DNA of 54,562 nt from Jiangella endophytica (GCF_003427025.1 NZ_QVAI01000028.1:1-54562); one strand, 5' to 3'; shown: positions 33,672 through 41,871, counted from the first letter of the stretch. The notes: generated by a model from the sequence alone, not told the origin. Made by a program: numbers and translations.

Positions 33672-34694
33672 ATGCTGACCACGACCGGGAAGCGGGCCGG
33701 TGTCGCGCTGCTCAGCATCCTCGGCGTGGCCGTCCTGACCTTCTTCATCACCCAGCTGCTCCCGGGCGACCCGGCCCGCATCGCGGCGGGGCAGTACGCC
33801 TCCGCGGACCAGGTCGCCCAGGTGCGCGCGAAGTACGGCCTCGACCAGTCGGTACCGGTGCAGTTCGCGCAGTACATGGCCGACTTCTTCCGGCTGGACC
33901 TCGGCACCTCGATCCGCACCGACCAGCCGGTACGCGACGAGCTCACCAGCCGGCTGCCGGCGACGCTCGAGCTCGGCCTGACGGCGCTGCTGATCGCCGT
34001 GCTGCTGGGCGTCGGCCTGGGCGTGACCGCCGCGGTGCACCGCTACCGGATCGGCGACCGGCTGGTCCAGATCTTCGTGGTGCTCGCCTCGGCGACGGCC
34101 GTGTTCTGGATCGCGCTGGTGGCGATCACGACCCTGGTCAACGGGTGGGGGATCTTCAACAGCCCGACGGGGCGGCTGCCGCGCGGTTTCGCCCCGCCCG
34201 ACCACGTGACCGGGCTCTACGTCGTGGACGCCCTGCTCGCCGGCGACCCGCAGACGGCGGGGGCGGCGCTGCGCACGCTGCTGCTGCCGGCCCTGCTGCT
34301 GGGCGTCCTGGCCTCTCCGTCCATCGTGAAGATCGTCCGCTCGGCCACGATCCGGGCGCTCGAGTCCGACTTCGCCCGGACCTCGCGCTCCTTCGGGTAT
34401 CCGGCCCGGTCGATCCTGGTCCAGGACGGGCTGCGCAACTCGCTGCTGCCGGTGATCACCAACGTCGGCCTCGTCGCCGGCTTCGTCCTGGCCGGCGGCG
34501 ACGTGATCATCGAGCAGCTCTTCGCCTGGCCGGGCATCGGCGGATACGCCTACTCGTCACTGCAGGAGAACGACCTCTTCGCTCTGCGCGGCTACGTCAT
34601 CGCGATCGGTGTCGCCTACGTGCTCATCAACACCGCGCTCGAGTTCGTCTACGGCTGGGCCGATCCACGCGTGAACCTCGCAGAGGGGAGCTGA
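33672..34694 (+). CDS. dppB: ABC importer permease (DppB-like)
   Basis: A 340-aa inner-membrane permease with an N-terminal membrane segment (VALLSILGVAVLTFFITQLLPGDPAR region) and the GDPAR block typical of DppB/OppB. The following periplasmic stretch has LDQSVPVQFAQYMADFFRLD, and five further segments follow. The EAA-like docking loop reads ESDFARTSRSFGYPARSILV, near residue 230. It starts 7 bases after the binding-protein gene, with the ribosome site inside that gene's end. It pairs with the DppC-like permease encoded 2 bases downstream. Confidence 0.92.
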   Translation: MLTTTGKRAGVALLSILGVAVLTFFITQLLPGDPARIAAGQYASADQVAQVRAKYGLDQSVPVQFAQYMADFFRLDLGTSIRTDQPVRDELTSRLPATLELGLTALLIAVLLGVGLGVTAAVHRYRIGDRLVQIFVVLASATAVFWIALVAITTLVNGWGIFNSPTGRLPRGFAPPDHVTGLYVVDALLAGDPQTAGAALRTLLLPALLLGVLASPSIVKIVRSATIRALESDFARTSRSFGYPARSILVQDGLRNSLLPVITNVGLVAGFVLAGGDVIIEQLFAWPGIGGYAYSSLQENDLFALRGYVIAIGVAYVLINTALEFVYGWADPRVNLAEGS

Positions 34695-34696
34695 GC

Positions 34697-35545
34697 ATGG
34701 CCGTCGTCGACGCCGGCGCCGACCTGCGCGGCAACGTCGTCTCCAGGCTCAGGATGGGCAACCCGGCCGCGGTGGTCGCCTTCGCGGTGCTCGGGACGAT
34801 CCTGGTGCTCGGCATCGTCGTCCCGATGGTCGCCGGCAGCGGCAGCGTGGCCCAGGAGTACCAGGGGCTGCTCCCGCCGTCGCTCGAGCACCCCTTCGGC
34901 ACCGACCGGTACGGGCGCGACGTCTTCCTGCGCTGCATGGCGGCGGCGCGCATCGACATCGCGCTGGGGCTGGCCGTGGCGATCGCCGTGCTCGTCATCG
35001 GCTCGCTGATCGGGGCCATCAGCGCCACGTTCGGGCGCGGCATCGACGCGGTGGTCATGCGCGCCACCGACGTGCTGCTGGCCTTCCCGGGCGTGGTCCT
35101 CGCGCTGGTCATCACGGCCTCGCTGGGGAAGAACCCGTGGTACGCGGCCATCGCGGTGGTCATCGCCTTCGTCCCGTTGCTGGTGCGCCTCACCCGGTCC
35201 AAGGCCCTCGAGGTGCGGTCGGCCGACTACATCGCGGCCGCCCGGCTGAGCGGCGCCAGCACCTGGCAGGTCGCGGTCCAGCACGTGCTCCCGAACTCGT
35301 TCAAGTACCCCCTGGTGCAGTCGACGCTCGTCGCGTCGTGGGCGATCCTCGATTTCGCCGCCCTCTCGTTCCTGGGAGTCGGTGTTCAGCCACCGGACGC
35401 GGAGTGGGGCGCGATGATCGCCGAAGGCGTCGGCGACAACCTCCTGGGCTCCTGGTGGCCTTCGTTCTTCCCGGGCCTGATGATCCTGCTGACGGCGGCA
35501 TCGTTCCAGGTCATCGGCGACTGGCTGGACCGGAGGCTGCGATGA
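34697..35545 (+). CDS. dppC: ABC importer permease (DppC-like)
   Basis: A 282-aa permease of the DppC/OppC type. The first membrane segment is near residues 20-42. The family signature LEHPFGTDRYGRDVFLRCMA follows, and an EAA loop SADYIAAARLSGASTWQVAV near 175 docks the ATPases. The start ATG has GAGGGGAG nine bases upstream, lying in the end of the previous gene. The stop overlaps the first ATPase gene by ATGA. It is slightly shorter than many DppC proteins but complete. Confidence 0.92.
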   Translation: MAVVDAGADLRGNVVSRLRMGNPAAVVAFAVLGTILVLGIVVPMVAGSGSVAQEYQGLLPPSLEHPFGTDRYGRDVFLRCMAAARIDIALGLAVAIAVLVIGSLIGAISATFGRGIDAVVMRATDVLLAFPGVVLALVITASLGKNPWYAAIAVVIAFVPLLVRLTRSKALEVRSADYIAAARLSGASTWQVAVQHVLPNSFKYPLVQSTLVASWAILDFAALSFLGVGVQPPDAEWGAMIAEGVGDNLLGSWWPSFFPGLMILLTAASFQVIGDWLDRRLR

Positions 35546-36363
35546 GTCTGCTGACCGTGCGGGGCCTGAGCATCCAGACCCGGACCGGCGCCGGCCTGGT
35601 CCGAGACCTCTCCCTCGACGTGCGGGAGGGGGAGGTCGTCGGGATCGTCGGCGAGTCCGGGTCGGGCAAGACGATGACGGCCCTGTCATTGCTCGGCCTG
35701 CTGCCCGACGGGGTGCACGTGTCCGCCGGCGAGGCCGAGCTCTCGGGGCAGCGGTTCCTGGACGGCCCCCGGCTGCTCATGCGGCCGAACGCCACGATGA
35801 TCTTCCAGAACCCGACGGCCGCGCTGAACCCGACGATGCGCATCGGCGCCCAGCTGGTGCGGCTGCTCCGCTTCCTGGATCGCTCCGCCGACTCGAACGG
35901 CCGCCGGCGCAACGGCGATCGCCACGACCGCGCGGCCGCGCTGCTCTCGTCGGTGGGAATCGACGACCCGGCGGCCGTGCTCGGCCGCTACCCGCACCAG
36001 CTGTCCGGGGGCATGAACCAGCGCGTCATGATCGCGATGGCGATCGCCGCCCGGCCGAGCCTGCTCATCGCCGACGAGCCCACCACCGGACTCGACGTCA
36101 CCGTCCAGGCGCAGATCCTCGGCCTGATCCGGGCCACCGTCGCCGAGCACGGCATCGGCGTCCTGTTCGTCTCCCACGACATGGGCGTCATCGCCCAGCT
36201 GTGCCAGCGGGTGGCCGTCATGTACGACGGCGAGATCCGCGAGTTCGCCGGCGTGGACGATGTCTTCCACCGGCCGCGCGACGGCTACACCCGCGAGCTC
36301 CTCGCCGCGGCGAGCGATCAGCCGCTACCCGAGGAGGTGGCCGATGGAACTCGTACTGGCTGA
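35542..36363 (+). CDS. dppD: ABC importer ATPase (DppD-like)
   Basis: A 273-aa ATPase: Walker A GESGSGKT at about 38-45, Q-loop in [12 protein letters not shown], signature [16 protein letters not shown], Walker [13 protein letters not shown], switch His VSHDMGV. The oligopeptide-type C-terminal Cys motif found in many DppD proteins is not seen, and the protein stops soon after YTRELLAAA. That makes it shorter than the usual 320-330 residues. It overlaps the next ATPase gene by 20 bases. The DppD and DppF subunits act as a heterodimer under the two permeases. Confidence 0.92.
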   Translation: MSLLTVRGLSIQTRTGAGLVRDLSLDVREGEVVGIVGESGSGKTMTALSLLGLLPDGVHVSAGEAELSGQRFLDGPRLLMRPNATMIFQNPTAALNPTMRIGAQLVRLLRFLDRSADSNGRRRNGDRHDRAAALLSSVGIDDPAAVLGRYPHQLSGGMNQRVMIAMAIAARPSLLIADEPTTGLDVTVQAQILGLIRATVAEHGIGVLFVSHDMGVIAQLCQRVAVMYDGEIREFAGVDDVFHRPRDGYTRELLAAASDQPLPEEVADGTRTG

Positions 36364-37261
36364 CATCGAGGTCGTCTACGGCAAGCGCCGCCGCAACCAC
36401 GCCGTCCGCGGGGTGACCCTGCGGGTGCGCCGTGGCGAGACCCTGGCCGTCGTCGGCGAGTCGGGCAGCGGCAAGACCACGATCGCCAAGGTCGCGGCCG
36501 GGTTGCAGCGGGCGACGTCGGGCACCGTCACCTGGCGGGTGGCCGGCGACGACGGCGCGGCCGGCCCGCAGCGGGTGCACATGGTCTTCCAGCACCCGGT
36601 GCAGTCGCTCGACCCGTCGTGGCGCATCCGCCGCAGCGTCAAGGAGCCGCTGCGCCACCTGGGTGTCGCCGACGACGAGGCCGACCGGCTGGTCCGCCGG
36701 CTGATCACCGACGTCGGCCTCGATCCGGAGATCCTGGACCGCTACCCGCGCGAGGTCTCCGGCGGCCAGGCGCAGCGCGTGGCGGTCGCCCGGGCCCTGG
36801 TCGCCGATCCGCAGATCGTGGTCCTCGACGAGCCGACCGCGAGCCTCGACCAGACCGTGCGCGGGCGGATCCTCGCGCTCCTCGCCGACCTGCAGCAGCG
36901 CACCGGCGTCGGCTACCTGATGATCACCCACGACATCTCGAGCGTGCGCCGGCTCGCGACCCGGATCGCCGTGATGTACCGCGGGCTGATCGTCGAGAAC
37001 GGCCCCGCGGCGGCCGTCCTGGACGACCCGCGGCACCCTTACACGCAGGCCCTCATCTCCGCCGTGCCGGTCGCCGACCCCCGGGTGGCCTGGGACGGCG
37101 TGGTCGCCCTGCCTCGCCACCCGGACGGCACACTCGCCGTCACGTCCTGCCCCGTGCCGGGCCCGTGCCACGAGCACGGGCCCGGACTGCATGAGGTCGG
37201 CCCCGACCACGTGGCCGGCTGCACGAAGGCCGACGACCCCCAGAAAGCAGCGACGCCGTGA
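36344..37261 (+). CDS. dppF: ABC importer ATPase (DppF-like)
   Basis: A 305-aa ATPase with Walker A GESGSGKT at about 40-47, Q-loop MVFQHPVQSLDPSW, signature VSGGQAQRVAVARALV (Leu replaced by Val), Walker B IVVLDEPTASLD and switch His MITHDIS. The C-terminal oligopeptide-type domain is present, with HPYTQALISAVPV followed by a Cys-containing tail (CPVPGPCHEHGPG, then a last Cys). That resembles the Fe-S-type Cys motif of Dpp/Opp ATPases. GAGGAGG lies just upstream of the ATG, inside the previous gene. The M20 gene follows with a GTGA overlap, tying an amidase to the importer. Confidence 0.92.
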   Translation: MELVLADIEVVYGKRRRNHAVRGVTLRVRRGETLAVVGESGSGKTTIAKVAAGLQRATSGTVTWRVAGDDGAAGPQRVHMVFQHPVQSLDPSWRIRRSVKEPLRHLGVADDEADRLVRRLITDVGLDPEILDRYPREVSGGQAQRVAVARALVADPQIVVLDEPTASLDQTVRGRILALLADLQQRTGVGYLMITHDISSVRRLATRIAVMYRGLIVENGPAAAVLDDPRHPYTQALISAVPVADPRVAWDGVVALPRHPDGTLAVTSCPVPGPCHEHGPGLHEVGPDHVAGCTKADDPQKAATP

Positions 37262-38430
37262 TCGACCTGATCGAACTCCGCCGGAACCTCCACCGGACCC
37301 CGGAGCTCGCCCTCGACCTGCCGATGACCCGGCAGCTGCTCGTGGACGCGCTGGAGCCGCTCGGGCTGGCGATCCACACCAGCGCGACCTGCTCGTCGCT
37401 CGCCGTCGTCGTGCCGGGCACCGAGCCCGGCCCTACCGTGCTGCTGCGCGCGGACATGGACGGCCTGCCGGTCGTCGAGGAGTCGGGTGAGGAGTTCAGC
37501 TCGATCAACGGCAACATGCACGCCTGCGGCCACGACCTGCACATGGCCGGCCTCGTCGGCGCGATCCACCAGCTGCACCGGCGGCGCGCGGAGTTCGCGG
37601 GCGACGTCCTCGCCGTCTTCCAGCCTGGGGAGGAGGGTGCCGGCGGGGCCGAGCTGATGATCAGCGAGAAGACGCACCTGCTCACCGGCCAGAAGCCGGT
37701 CGCGTCCTACGGACTGCACGTCCTGTCGTTCGCCGAGGCGGGCATCTTCTTCTGTCGCGAGGGTGAGGTGATGGGCGCCGCCATGCTCTTCGAGCTGGAG
37801 CTGCTCGGCCGGGGCGGTCACGCGGCCCGGCCGCATACGGCGCTCGACCCCATCTCCACGGCGGCGCTGGTCGTGCAGGCGATCCAGACCTTCGTGGCGC
37901 AGAACAGCGCGCCCGGTGACCCGATCGTGGTCACCGTCGGCTCGATCACGGCGGGGACCGCGGCCAACGTGATCCCGAGCCGGGCGCTGCTCAAGGTCAG
38001 CCTGCGCGCCGCCAGCCACGCGACCGCGCGGGCGGCGTACGCGAAGATCCGCGGCATCGCGACGGCGATCGCCGAGAGCTACGGCCTGGGGCTGCGGGCC
38101 GAGGTCGGCCCCGACCTCGGCCCGACCGTCACCGACGCCGAGGGCGCGGCGCTGGTGCGCCGCACGGTGGCGCAGCTCCATGGCGCCGCTCGCTACCGGG
38201 ACCTCGTCGTGCCCGAGATGATCTCCGAGGACTTCTCCCTGTTCCTCGACGAGACCGGCGGGGCCTTCGTCCTGGTCGGTGCCGCCGTCGGGGACCAGTC
38301 ACAGCCGCTGCCGACCAACCACTCTCCAGAAGCGCGTTTCGATGACTCCGTGGTGCCTGATATGTCTAGCCTGTTGGCGGAGCTCGCCATCGGACGACTC
38401 AACGCGGCAACGAACGGGACGGCATGCTGA
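37258..38430 (+). CDS. M20D amidohydrolase (hippurate hydrolase-like)
   Basis: A 390-aa zinc amidase of the hippurate hydrolase/IAA-amino-acid hydrolase group. Motifs: LRRNLHRTPELAL at the start, VLLRADMDGLPV with metal Asp, NMHACGHDLHMAG, VFQPGEEGAGGAELM with catalytic Glu, GRGGHAARPHTALDP in the dimerisation domain, and EMISEDFSLFL near the end. These enzymes split N-acyl amino acids. It overlaps the DppF-like gene by GTGA, so import and hydrolysis are co-expressed. It is the third M20 enzyme of the island, distinct from those at 18468 and 25417. The TetR gene begins 20 bases downstream. Confidence 0.88.
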   Translation: MIDLIELRRNLHRTPELALDLPMTRQLLVDALEPLGLAIHTSATCSSLAVVVPGTEPGPTVLLRADMDGLPVVEESGEEFSSINGNMHACGHDLHMAGLVGAIHQLHRRRAEFAGDVLAVFQPGEEGAGGAELMISEKTHLLTGQKPVASYGLHVLSFAEAGIFFCREGEVMGAAMLFELELLGRGGHAARPHTALDPISTAALVVQAIQTFVAQNSAPGDPIVVTVGSITAGTAANVIPSRALLKVSLRAASHATARAAYAKIRGIATAIAESYGLGLRAEVGPDLGPTVTDAEGAALVRRTVAQLHGAARYRDLVVPEMISEDFSLFLDETGGAFVLVGAAVGDQSQPLPTNHSPEARFDDSVVPDMSSLLAELAIGRLNAATNGTAC

Positions 38431-38450
38431 AGACGGACTCGAAGTAAGCC

Positions 38451-39101
38451 ATGGCATCCAGCACTGGGCCGGCAAAGAAGCCGGCCGCCCGGTCCGGCGG
38501 CAAGTCGGCGGACAAGGCGCCGGCGCGCGCGCAGGCCAACAACCTCAAGGCAGAGGAACTGCTCGGGCGCATCATCGAGATCGTTCGCAGCCAGGGCCTG
38601 GCCGGCTTCGCCCTGGACAACCTGGCGCCCCAGCTGGGCACCAGCAGCCGCATGCTCGTCTACTACTTCGGCAGCAAGGACGAGCTGCTGGGCCGCATCG
38701 TCTACACGCTGCGCAACGACATCGTCACGCAGCTGGAGAACGAGCCGGTCGGCACCATCACCGACGCGGTCGATCGCTGGTGGAGCCACTACCAGGCCAA
38801 CCCCGCCGACATGCAGTTCTTCTTCCACCTGACGTCGCGCAGCTTCGAGGAGCCGGACAAGTTCCAGGAGTTCGCCAGCACGGCGGTCGGTCAGTGGTCG
38901 GCATACTTCGTGCGCAGCCTCGAGGGCCACGTCCGGTCCCACCAGGAGGCCGAGGCGATCGCCCGCCTGGTGCTCGCCACCGTCCGCGGTCTCATGGCCG
39001 ACCTCCTCATCACCGCCGACCGGCAGCAGGCCGAGCGCTCGCTGGCGGTCTTCAAGGAACTGCTCGAGGCGAGGCTGGCGGCGTCGGCGCCGGGTCTGTA
39101 A
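38451..39101 (+). CDS. TetR-family regulator, probable controller of the island
   Basis: A 216-aa TetR-family protein. A basic, Lys/Ala/Arg-rich N-terminal tail of about 28 residues (AKKPAARSGGKSADKAPAR) precedes the helix-turn-helix (FALDNLAPQLGTSSRMLVYY, about 53-72). The ligand-binding helical domain has no clear kin. It is last in the long operon from 29552, and its stop codon TAA is part of operator copy 5. Being the only DNA-binding gene in the 24.6-kb island, it is the best candidate to bind the five palindromes, presumably repressing until a pathway metabolite binds. It would also regulate itself through operator copy 4. The assignment is inferred from position only. Confidence 0.88.
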   Translation: MASSTGPAKKPAARSGGKSADKAPARAQANNLKAEELLGRIIEIVRSQGLAGFALDNLAPQLGTSSRMLVYYFGSKDELLGRIVYTLRNDIVTQLENEPVGTITDAVDRWWSHYQANPADMQFFFHLTSRSFEEPDKFQEFASTAVGQWSAYFVRSLEGHVRSHQEAEAIARLVLATVRGLMADLLITADRQQAERSLAVFKELLEARLAASAPGL

Positions 39102-39111
39102 TCTAATTACA
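39097..39111. promoter_or_regulatory. Island operator copy 5, overlapping a stop and a start codon
   Basis: TGTAATCTAATTACA. Its bases include the TAA stop of the TetR gene (39099-39101) and end on the A of the next gene's ATG (39111). TAATCT at 39099-39104 fits a -10 element and would place the transcription start at or near the ATG itself, suggesting a leaderless message. Confidence 0.78.
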
Positions 39112-39911
39112 TGCTGCGACTCGGCTCCATCGAGACCTCGAGGAACAACGCCCTGAGCGTCGCGACGGTCTCGCCCGCGGACAGCGCCGACGCGCGTCCC
39201 GCGGTGCTGCTGGTCCACCCCATCAACATGCGCAAGGAGTGCTGGCTCGGCCTGGTGCCGGCGCTCGCCGCCGAGCGCACCTGCGTGCTGGTCGACCTCG
39301 CCGGGCACGGCGAGTCCACCGACGACGACTTCTCCCTCGAAGCCTGGGTCGCCGACTGCGTCGACGTCGTCTCGCAGCTCGAGCTGGCGGACCTGCACGT
39401 GGTCGGCGGCTCCCTGGGCGGCGCCATCGCCGTCGGCATCGCGGCCGCCCTGCCGCACCGGGTCCGCTCCATCACCGGACTGGGCAGCGCCGTGGTCAGC
39501 GACCCCGCCGAGCGGGGGAACTCGCCGGCGCCGTCCGACGCGGACGCCGTCGACGCCCTGTTCGCCGGGCTGGCACGGGAGGCGGTGGCCCCCGGGCGTC
39601 CGGACGACGTCGTCGGTACGGTGCGGCTGCTCACGAACCGGCACGGCGCCGACGTCGTGACCCGGGTCCTGCGTGCGGCCTACATGGCCGACGCGACGGG
39701 CTGGCTGCCCGACGTTCGCTGCCCGGCCCTGTGGGCGACGGGGGAGTACGACGTCACGTGCTCGATGGCGGAGAGTGAGTGGATCGCCGAGCGCCTGTCC
39801 GGCAGGCACGTGCCGCTGCCCGGGGTGGGGCACCTGCCGATGATCGAGGACCCGGGCCTCGTGCTCGAGCACCTCGTCCCGCACCTTCGCGCCGCCGACG
39901 CCTCGGCGTAG
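39111..39911 (+). CDS. Alpha/beta-fold hydrolase
   Basis: A 266-aa alpha/beta hydrolase. The oxyanion region is LLVHPINMRKECW, with DLAGHGES after it. The nucleophile elbow GGSLGG has Ser at about 101, the acid is probably the Asp of GEYDVTC, and the His is in GVGHLPMIEDP. Similar to RutD/MhpC-type enzymes that hydrolyse amides, esters or C-C bonds. No ribosome site precedes the ATG, which lies within operator copy 5; this fits leaderless translation or coupling to the TetR gene 9 bases upstream. It is the last gene of the island and is followed by a dispersed hairpin element. Confidence 0.88.
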   Translation: MLRLGSIETSRNNALSVATVSPADSADARPAVLLVHPINMRKECWLGLVPALAAERTCVLVDLAGHGESTDDDFSLEAWVADCVDVVSQLELADLHVVGGSLGGAIAVGIAAALPHRVRSITGLGSAVVSDPAERGNSPAPSDADAVDALFAGLAREAVAPGRPDDVVGTVRLLTNRHGADVVTRVLRAAYMADATGWLPDVRCPALWATGEYDVTCSMAESEWIAERLSGRHVPLPGVGHLPMIEDPGLVLEHLVPHLRAADASA

Positions 39912-39928
39912 TGCTGTCCCGCCCGTGA

Positions 39929-39996
39929 CATCACCAGGCGTTCTTCCGCACCACTGGGCATGCATGCCTGGTGAAGTGAACAGACTCCTGGTGATG
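39929..39996. repeat. Dispersed hairpin element, copy A
   Basis: The outer arms CATCACCAGG and CCTGGTGATG (39929-39938, 39987-39996) enclose a conserved apex GGGCATGCATGCCT and the string TGAAGTGAACAGAC. The apex and 3' string recur at 42562 and 47844. It lies between the convergent alpha/beta hydrolase and nitrilase genes and may terminate transcription. The rest of this 293-bp gap (39997-40204) shows nothing recognisable. Confidence 0.6.
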
Positions 39997-40204
39997 GCCC
40001 GCCAACGACGCCGAGATCTCACCCGTCGACACCACACCACCCCGCCGGCCCGGCCTACCCCAGCAACGGCGCATCCGCCGCCCTGCCCGTCGCGACGCCC
40101 GAACGCCCACCCAGGGGGTACACGCCGGACCCGTGGGGCCGAACCGTCGGTGACGAGCGGTGCGCCGTCGTCGCGATCGTCCGCGCGCTCGCGGCACCCG
40201 CGCG

Positions 40205-40942
40205 TCATGAGACGTCGGCGACGACCATGCCCGTCGTGAGCGGGGGGACCTGTGCCACGACCTCACCGCGCGGGTCGATGACGCTGGTGGGGCCGAGGCC
40301 GACACGGTGCTCGTCGCGCGCGCCGGTGACGTCGGCCGACACCAGCCACAGACCGGTCTCGCGAGCGCGTTCGGCGCGGATCGCGTGGTGCCGGTCCTTC
40401 CAGTCCTCCGCGGCCGGCCGGCGCATCATGTTCTGCGCGGGCACGAGGAGCGCCCGGGCGCCCTGGTCCGCCACGCGCGCGGCCGCCTCGGCGAAGCGCG
40501 TGTCGTAGCAGATGTTGAGACCGAACCGCACGCCGCGCAGCTCGAAGGTGGGGTAGGCGTCGCCGGCGTGGAACACGGACTCGCCCGGCACGAGATGGGT
40601 CTTGCGATAGACGCCGGCGAGCCGGCCGCGGCTGACGACGACGGCGCTGTTGAAGTACCGGCGGCCGTCCCGCTCGATCAGGCCGAACACGAGCGTCGGC
40701 GCGAGCGGCCCCAGCCGCTTCAGGACCGAGCCGAACCGCGGGGAGTCCACGGCGAGCGCGTGGCGGCGGACGTGCGGCTCATCGGCCAGATAGCCCTGCA
40801 GGAAGCACTCGGGGAACAGCAGCAGGTCGACGGCGTCGGCGGCGGGTGCCGTCGCGGCCGCCTCGATCCACCTGAGCGCCGACTCGACGTCGCCCAGGAA
40901 CTCCGGCGTCTGACAGGAGCCGATCCGCAACGTCGCACGCAC
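40205..40942 (-). CDS. Nitrilase-superfamily carbon-nitrogen hydrolase
   Basis: A 245-aa C-N hydrolase with the complete Glu-Lys-Cys triad: Glu45 in LLFPECFLQGY, Lys114 in VYRKTHLVPGE, Cys145 in LNICYDTRF. Family members cut linear amides, nitriles or carbamoyl groups (omega-amidase, beta-ureidopropionase, aliphatic amidase). It is slightly short but complete. It is convergent with the island's last gene and has no operator of the island type, so membership in that pathway is open. A carbamoyl-hydrolase activity would suit it. Confidence 0.88.
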   Translation of the reverse strand: MRATLRIGSCQTPEFLGDVESALRWIEAAATAPAADAVDLLLFPECFLQGYLADEPHVRRHALAVDSPRFGSVLKRLGPLAPTLVFGLIERDGRRYFNSAVVVSRGRLAGVYRKTHLVPGESVFHAGDAYPTFELRGVRFGLNICYDTRFAEAAARVADQGARALLVPAQNMMRRPAAEDWKDRHHAIRAERARETGLWLVSADVTGARDEHRVGLGPTSVIDPRGEVVAQVPPLTTGMVVADVS

Positions 40943-40958
40943 GGCGCGATCGTAGGCG

Positions 40959-41003
40959 CATGTCAGCGGTCGTGACAGACGCGTGTCAGGTACGTGTCAG
41001 ACC
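40959..41003. promoter_or_regulatory. Four direct repeats with about 11-bp period (response-regulator-type site)
   Basis: Units CATGTCAGCGGT, CGTGACAGACG, CGTGTCAGGTA and CGTGTCAGACC follow each other at 12, 11 and 11 bp. Direct repeats at one helical turn are typical of OmpR/PhoB-family regulators. They lie between the divergent nitrilase and DUF4097 genes, within 80 bases of the likely DUF4097 start. Confidence 0.55.
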
Positions 41004-41082
41004 GGGCTCCGATGGTGGACGCATGAACGACACCGACACCGACACCGACAACGAGACCGGCAACGACACGAGGAGCACCGCC

Positions 41083-41859
41083 ATGACGACCTTCACCACC
41101 CCCGGCCCCATCGCCGCCACCGTTCAGGTCGCCGGTGCGCTGGTGCGAGTCGGCGCGAGCGACCGGACCGACACCGTGGTCCGGGTCGCACCCGTCAACA
41201 CGGCCAGCAAGCGCGACATGAAGGTGGCCGAGAAGACGAAGGTCGAGTTCGCCGACGGCCGGCTCACGGTCAAGACGACGACCTCGGGCGGCAGGAGCGG
41301 CTCGGTCGCCATCTCCATCGACCTGCCCGCCGGCTCCAGCCTCGTCGCGGACGTGGCGCACTCGAGCGTCCAGGCCGTCGGCCCGCTGGGGGAGTGCGAG
41401 CTGAGCATGGGGTCGGGGCGCATCCGGCTCGACCGCGTCGGCGCGCTGCGGGCGAACGCCGCGGGCGGCGAGATCGAGGTCGGGCACATCGCCGGGCGTG
41501 CCACCGTCGAGGCCGGATCGGCCGACGTGCGGATCGGTACCGCCTCGGCCGACCTCGACCTCAGCAACGGCAGCGGCGGCTTCGACATCGACCGTGCCGA
41601 CGGCAGCGTCACCGCCAGGACCGGCGACGGCGCCATCCGGATCGGCCGGCTGACCCGCGGCCGGGCCGAACTGCTGAACCGCTCCGGGAACATCGAGATC
41701 GGCATCGGCGAGGGCTCCGCCGCCTGGGTGAACGCCAGGAGCGACAAGGGCGCGGTGCGCAACTCCGTCCCCGCTCAGGAGCACGCCGACGACAACGAGG
41801 TCACCGTCCACGCCCGGACGCGGTACGGCAACGTCATCGTCGAGCGTGCGGCGAACTGA
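41083..41859 (+). CDS. DUF4097-family beta-strand repeat protein
   Basis: A 258-aa protein made of repeated short beta-strands with Gly, Ser and Asp turns (for example RVGALRANAAGGEIEVGHIA and the SADVRIGTASADLDLSNGS region), as in DUF4097 (putative adhesin-like beta-helix). It opens with TTFTTPGPIAATVQVAGALV, the usual family start. I chose ATG 41083 because GAGGAG lies eight bases upstream. The frame is open from ATG 41023, which would add a repetitive Asn/Asp/Thr tail (NDTDTDTDNETGNDT) encoded by GACACC repeats. No signal peptide or membrane segment. Function unknown. The upstream 11-bp direct repeats suggest control by an OmpR-type regulator not encoded here. Confidence 0.8.
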   Translation: MTTFTTPGPIAATVQVAGALVRVGASDRTDTVVRVAPVNTASKRDMKVAEKTKVEFADGRLTVKTTTSGGRSGSVAISIDLPAGSSLVADVAHSSVQAVGPLGECELSMGSGRIRLDRVGALRANAAGGEIEVGHIAGRATVEAGSADVRIGTASADLDLSNGSGGFDIDRADGSVTARTGDGAIRIGRLTRGRAELLNRSGNIEIGIGEGSAAWVNARSDKGAVRNSVPAQEHADDNEVTVHARTRYGNVIVERAAN

Positions 41860-41871
41860 CCGCGGCGGCCG

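Noticed and set aside
21115..39911. A canonical Rut (uracil) pathway
   Set aside because: LLM oxygenases and an alpha/beta hydrolase resemble RutA and RutD only at family level; RutB, RutC, RutE, RutF and RutG equivalents are not seen.
41023..41082. Earlier ATG for the DUF4097 gene adding a Thr/Asp/Asn repeat tail
   Set aside because: The family start pattern follows ATG 41083, which has GAGGAG; the upstream part is a GACACC repeat. Not excluded, only less likely.
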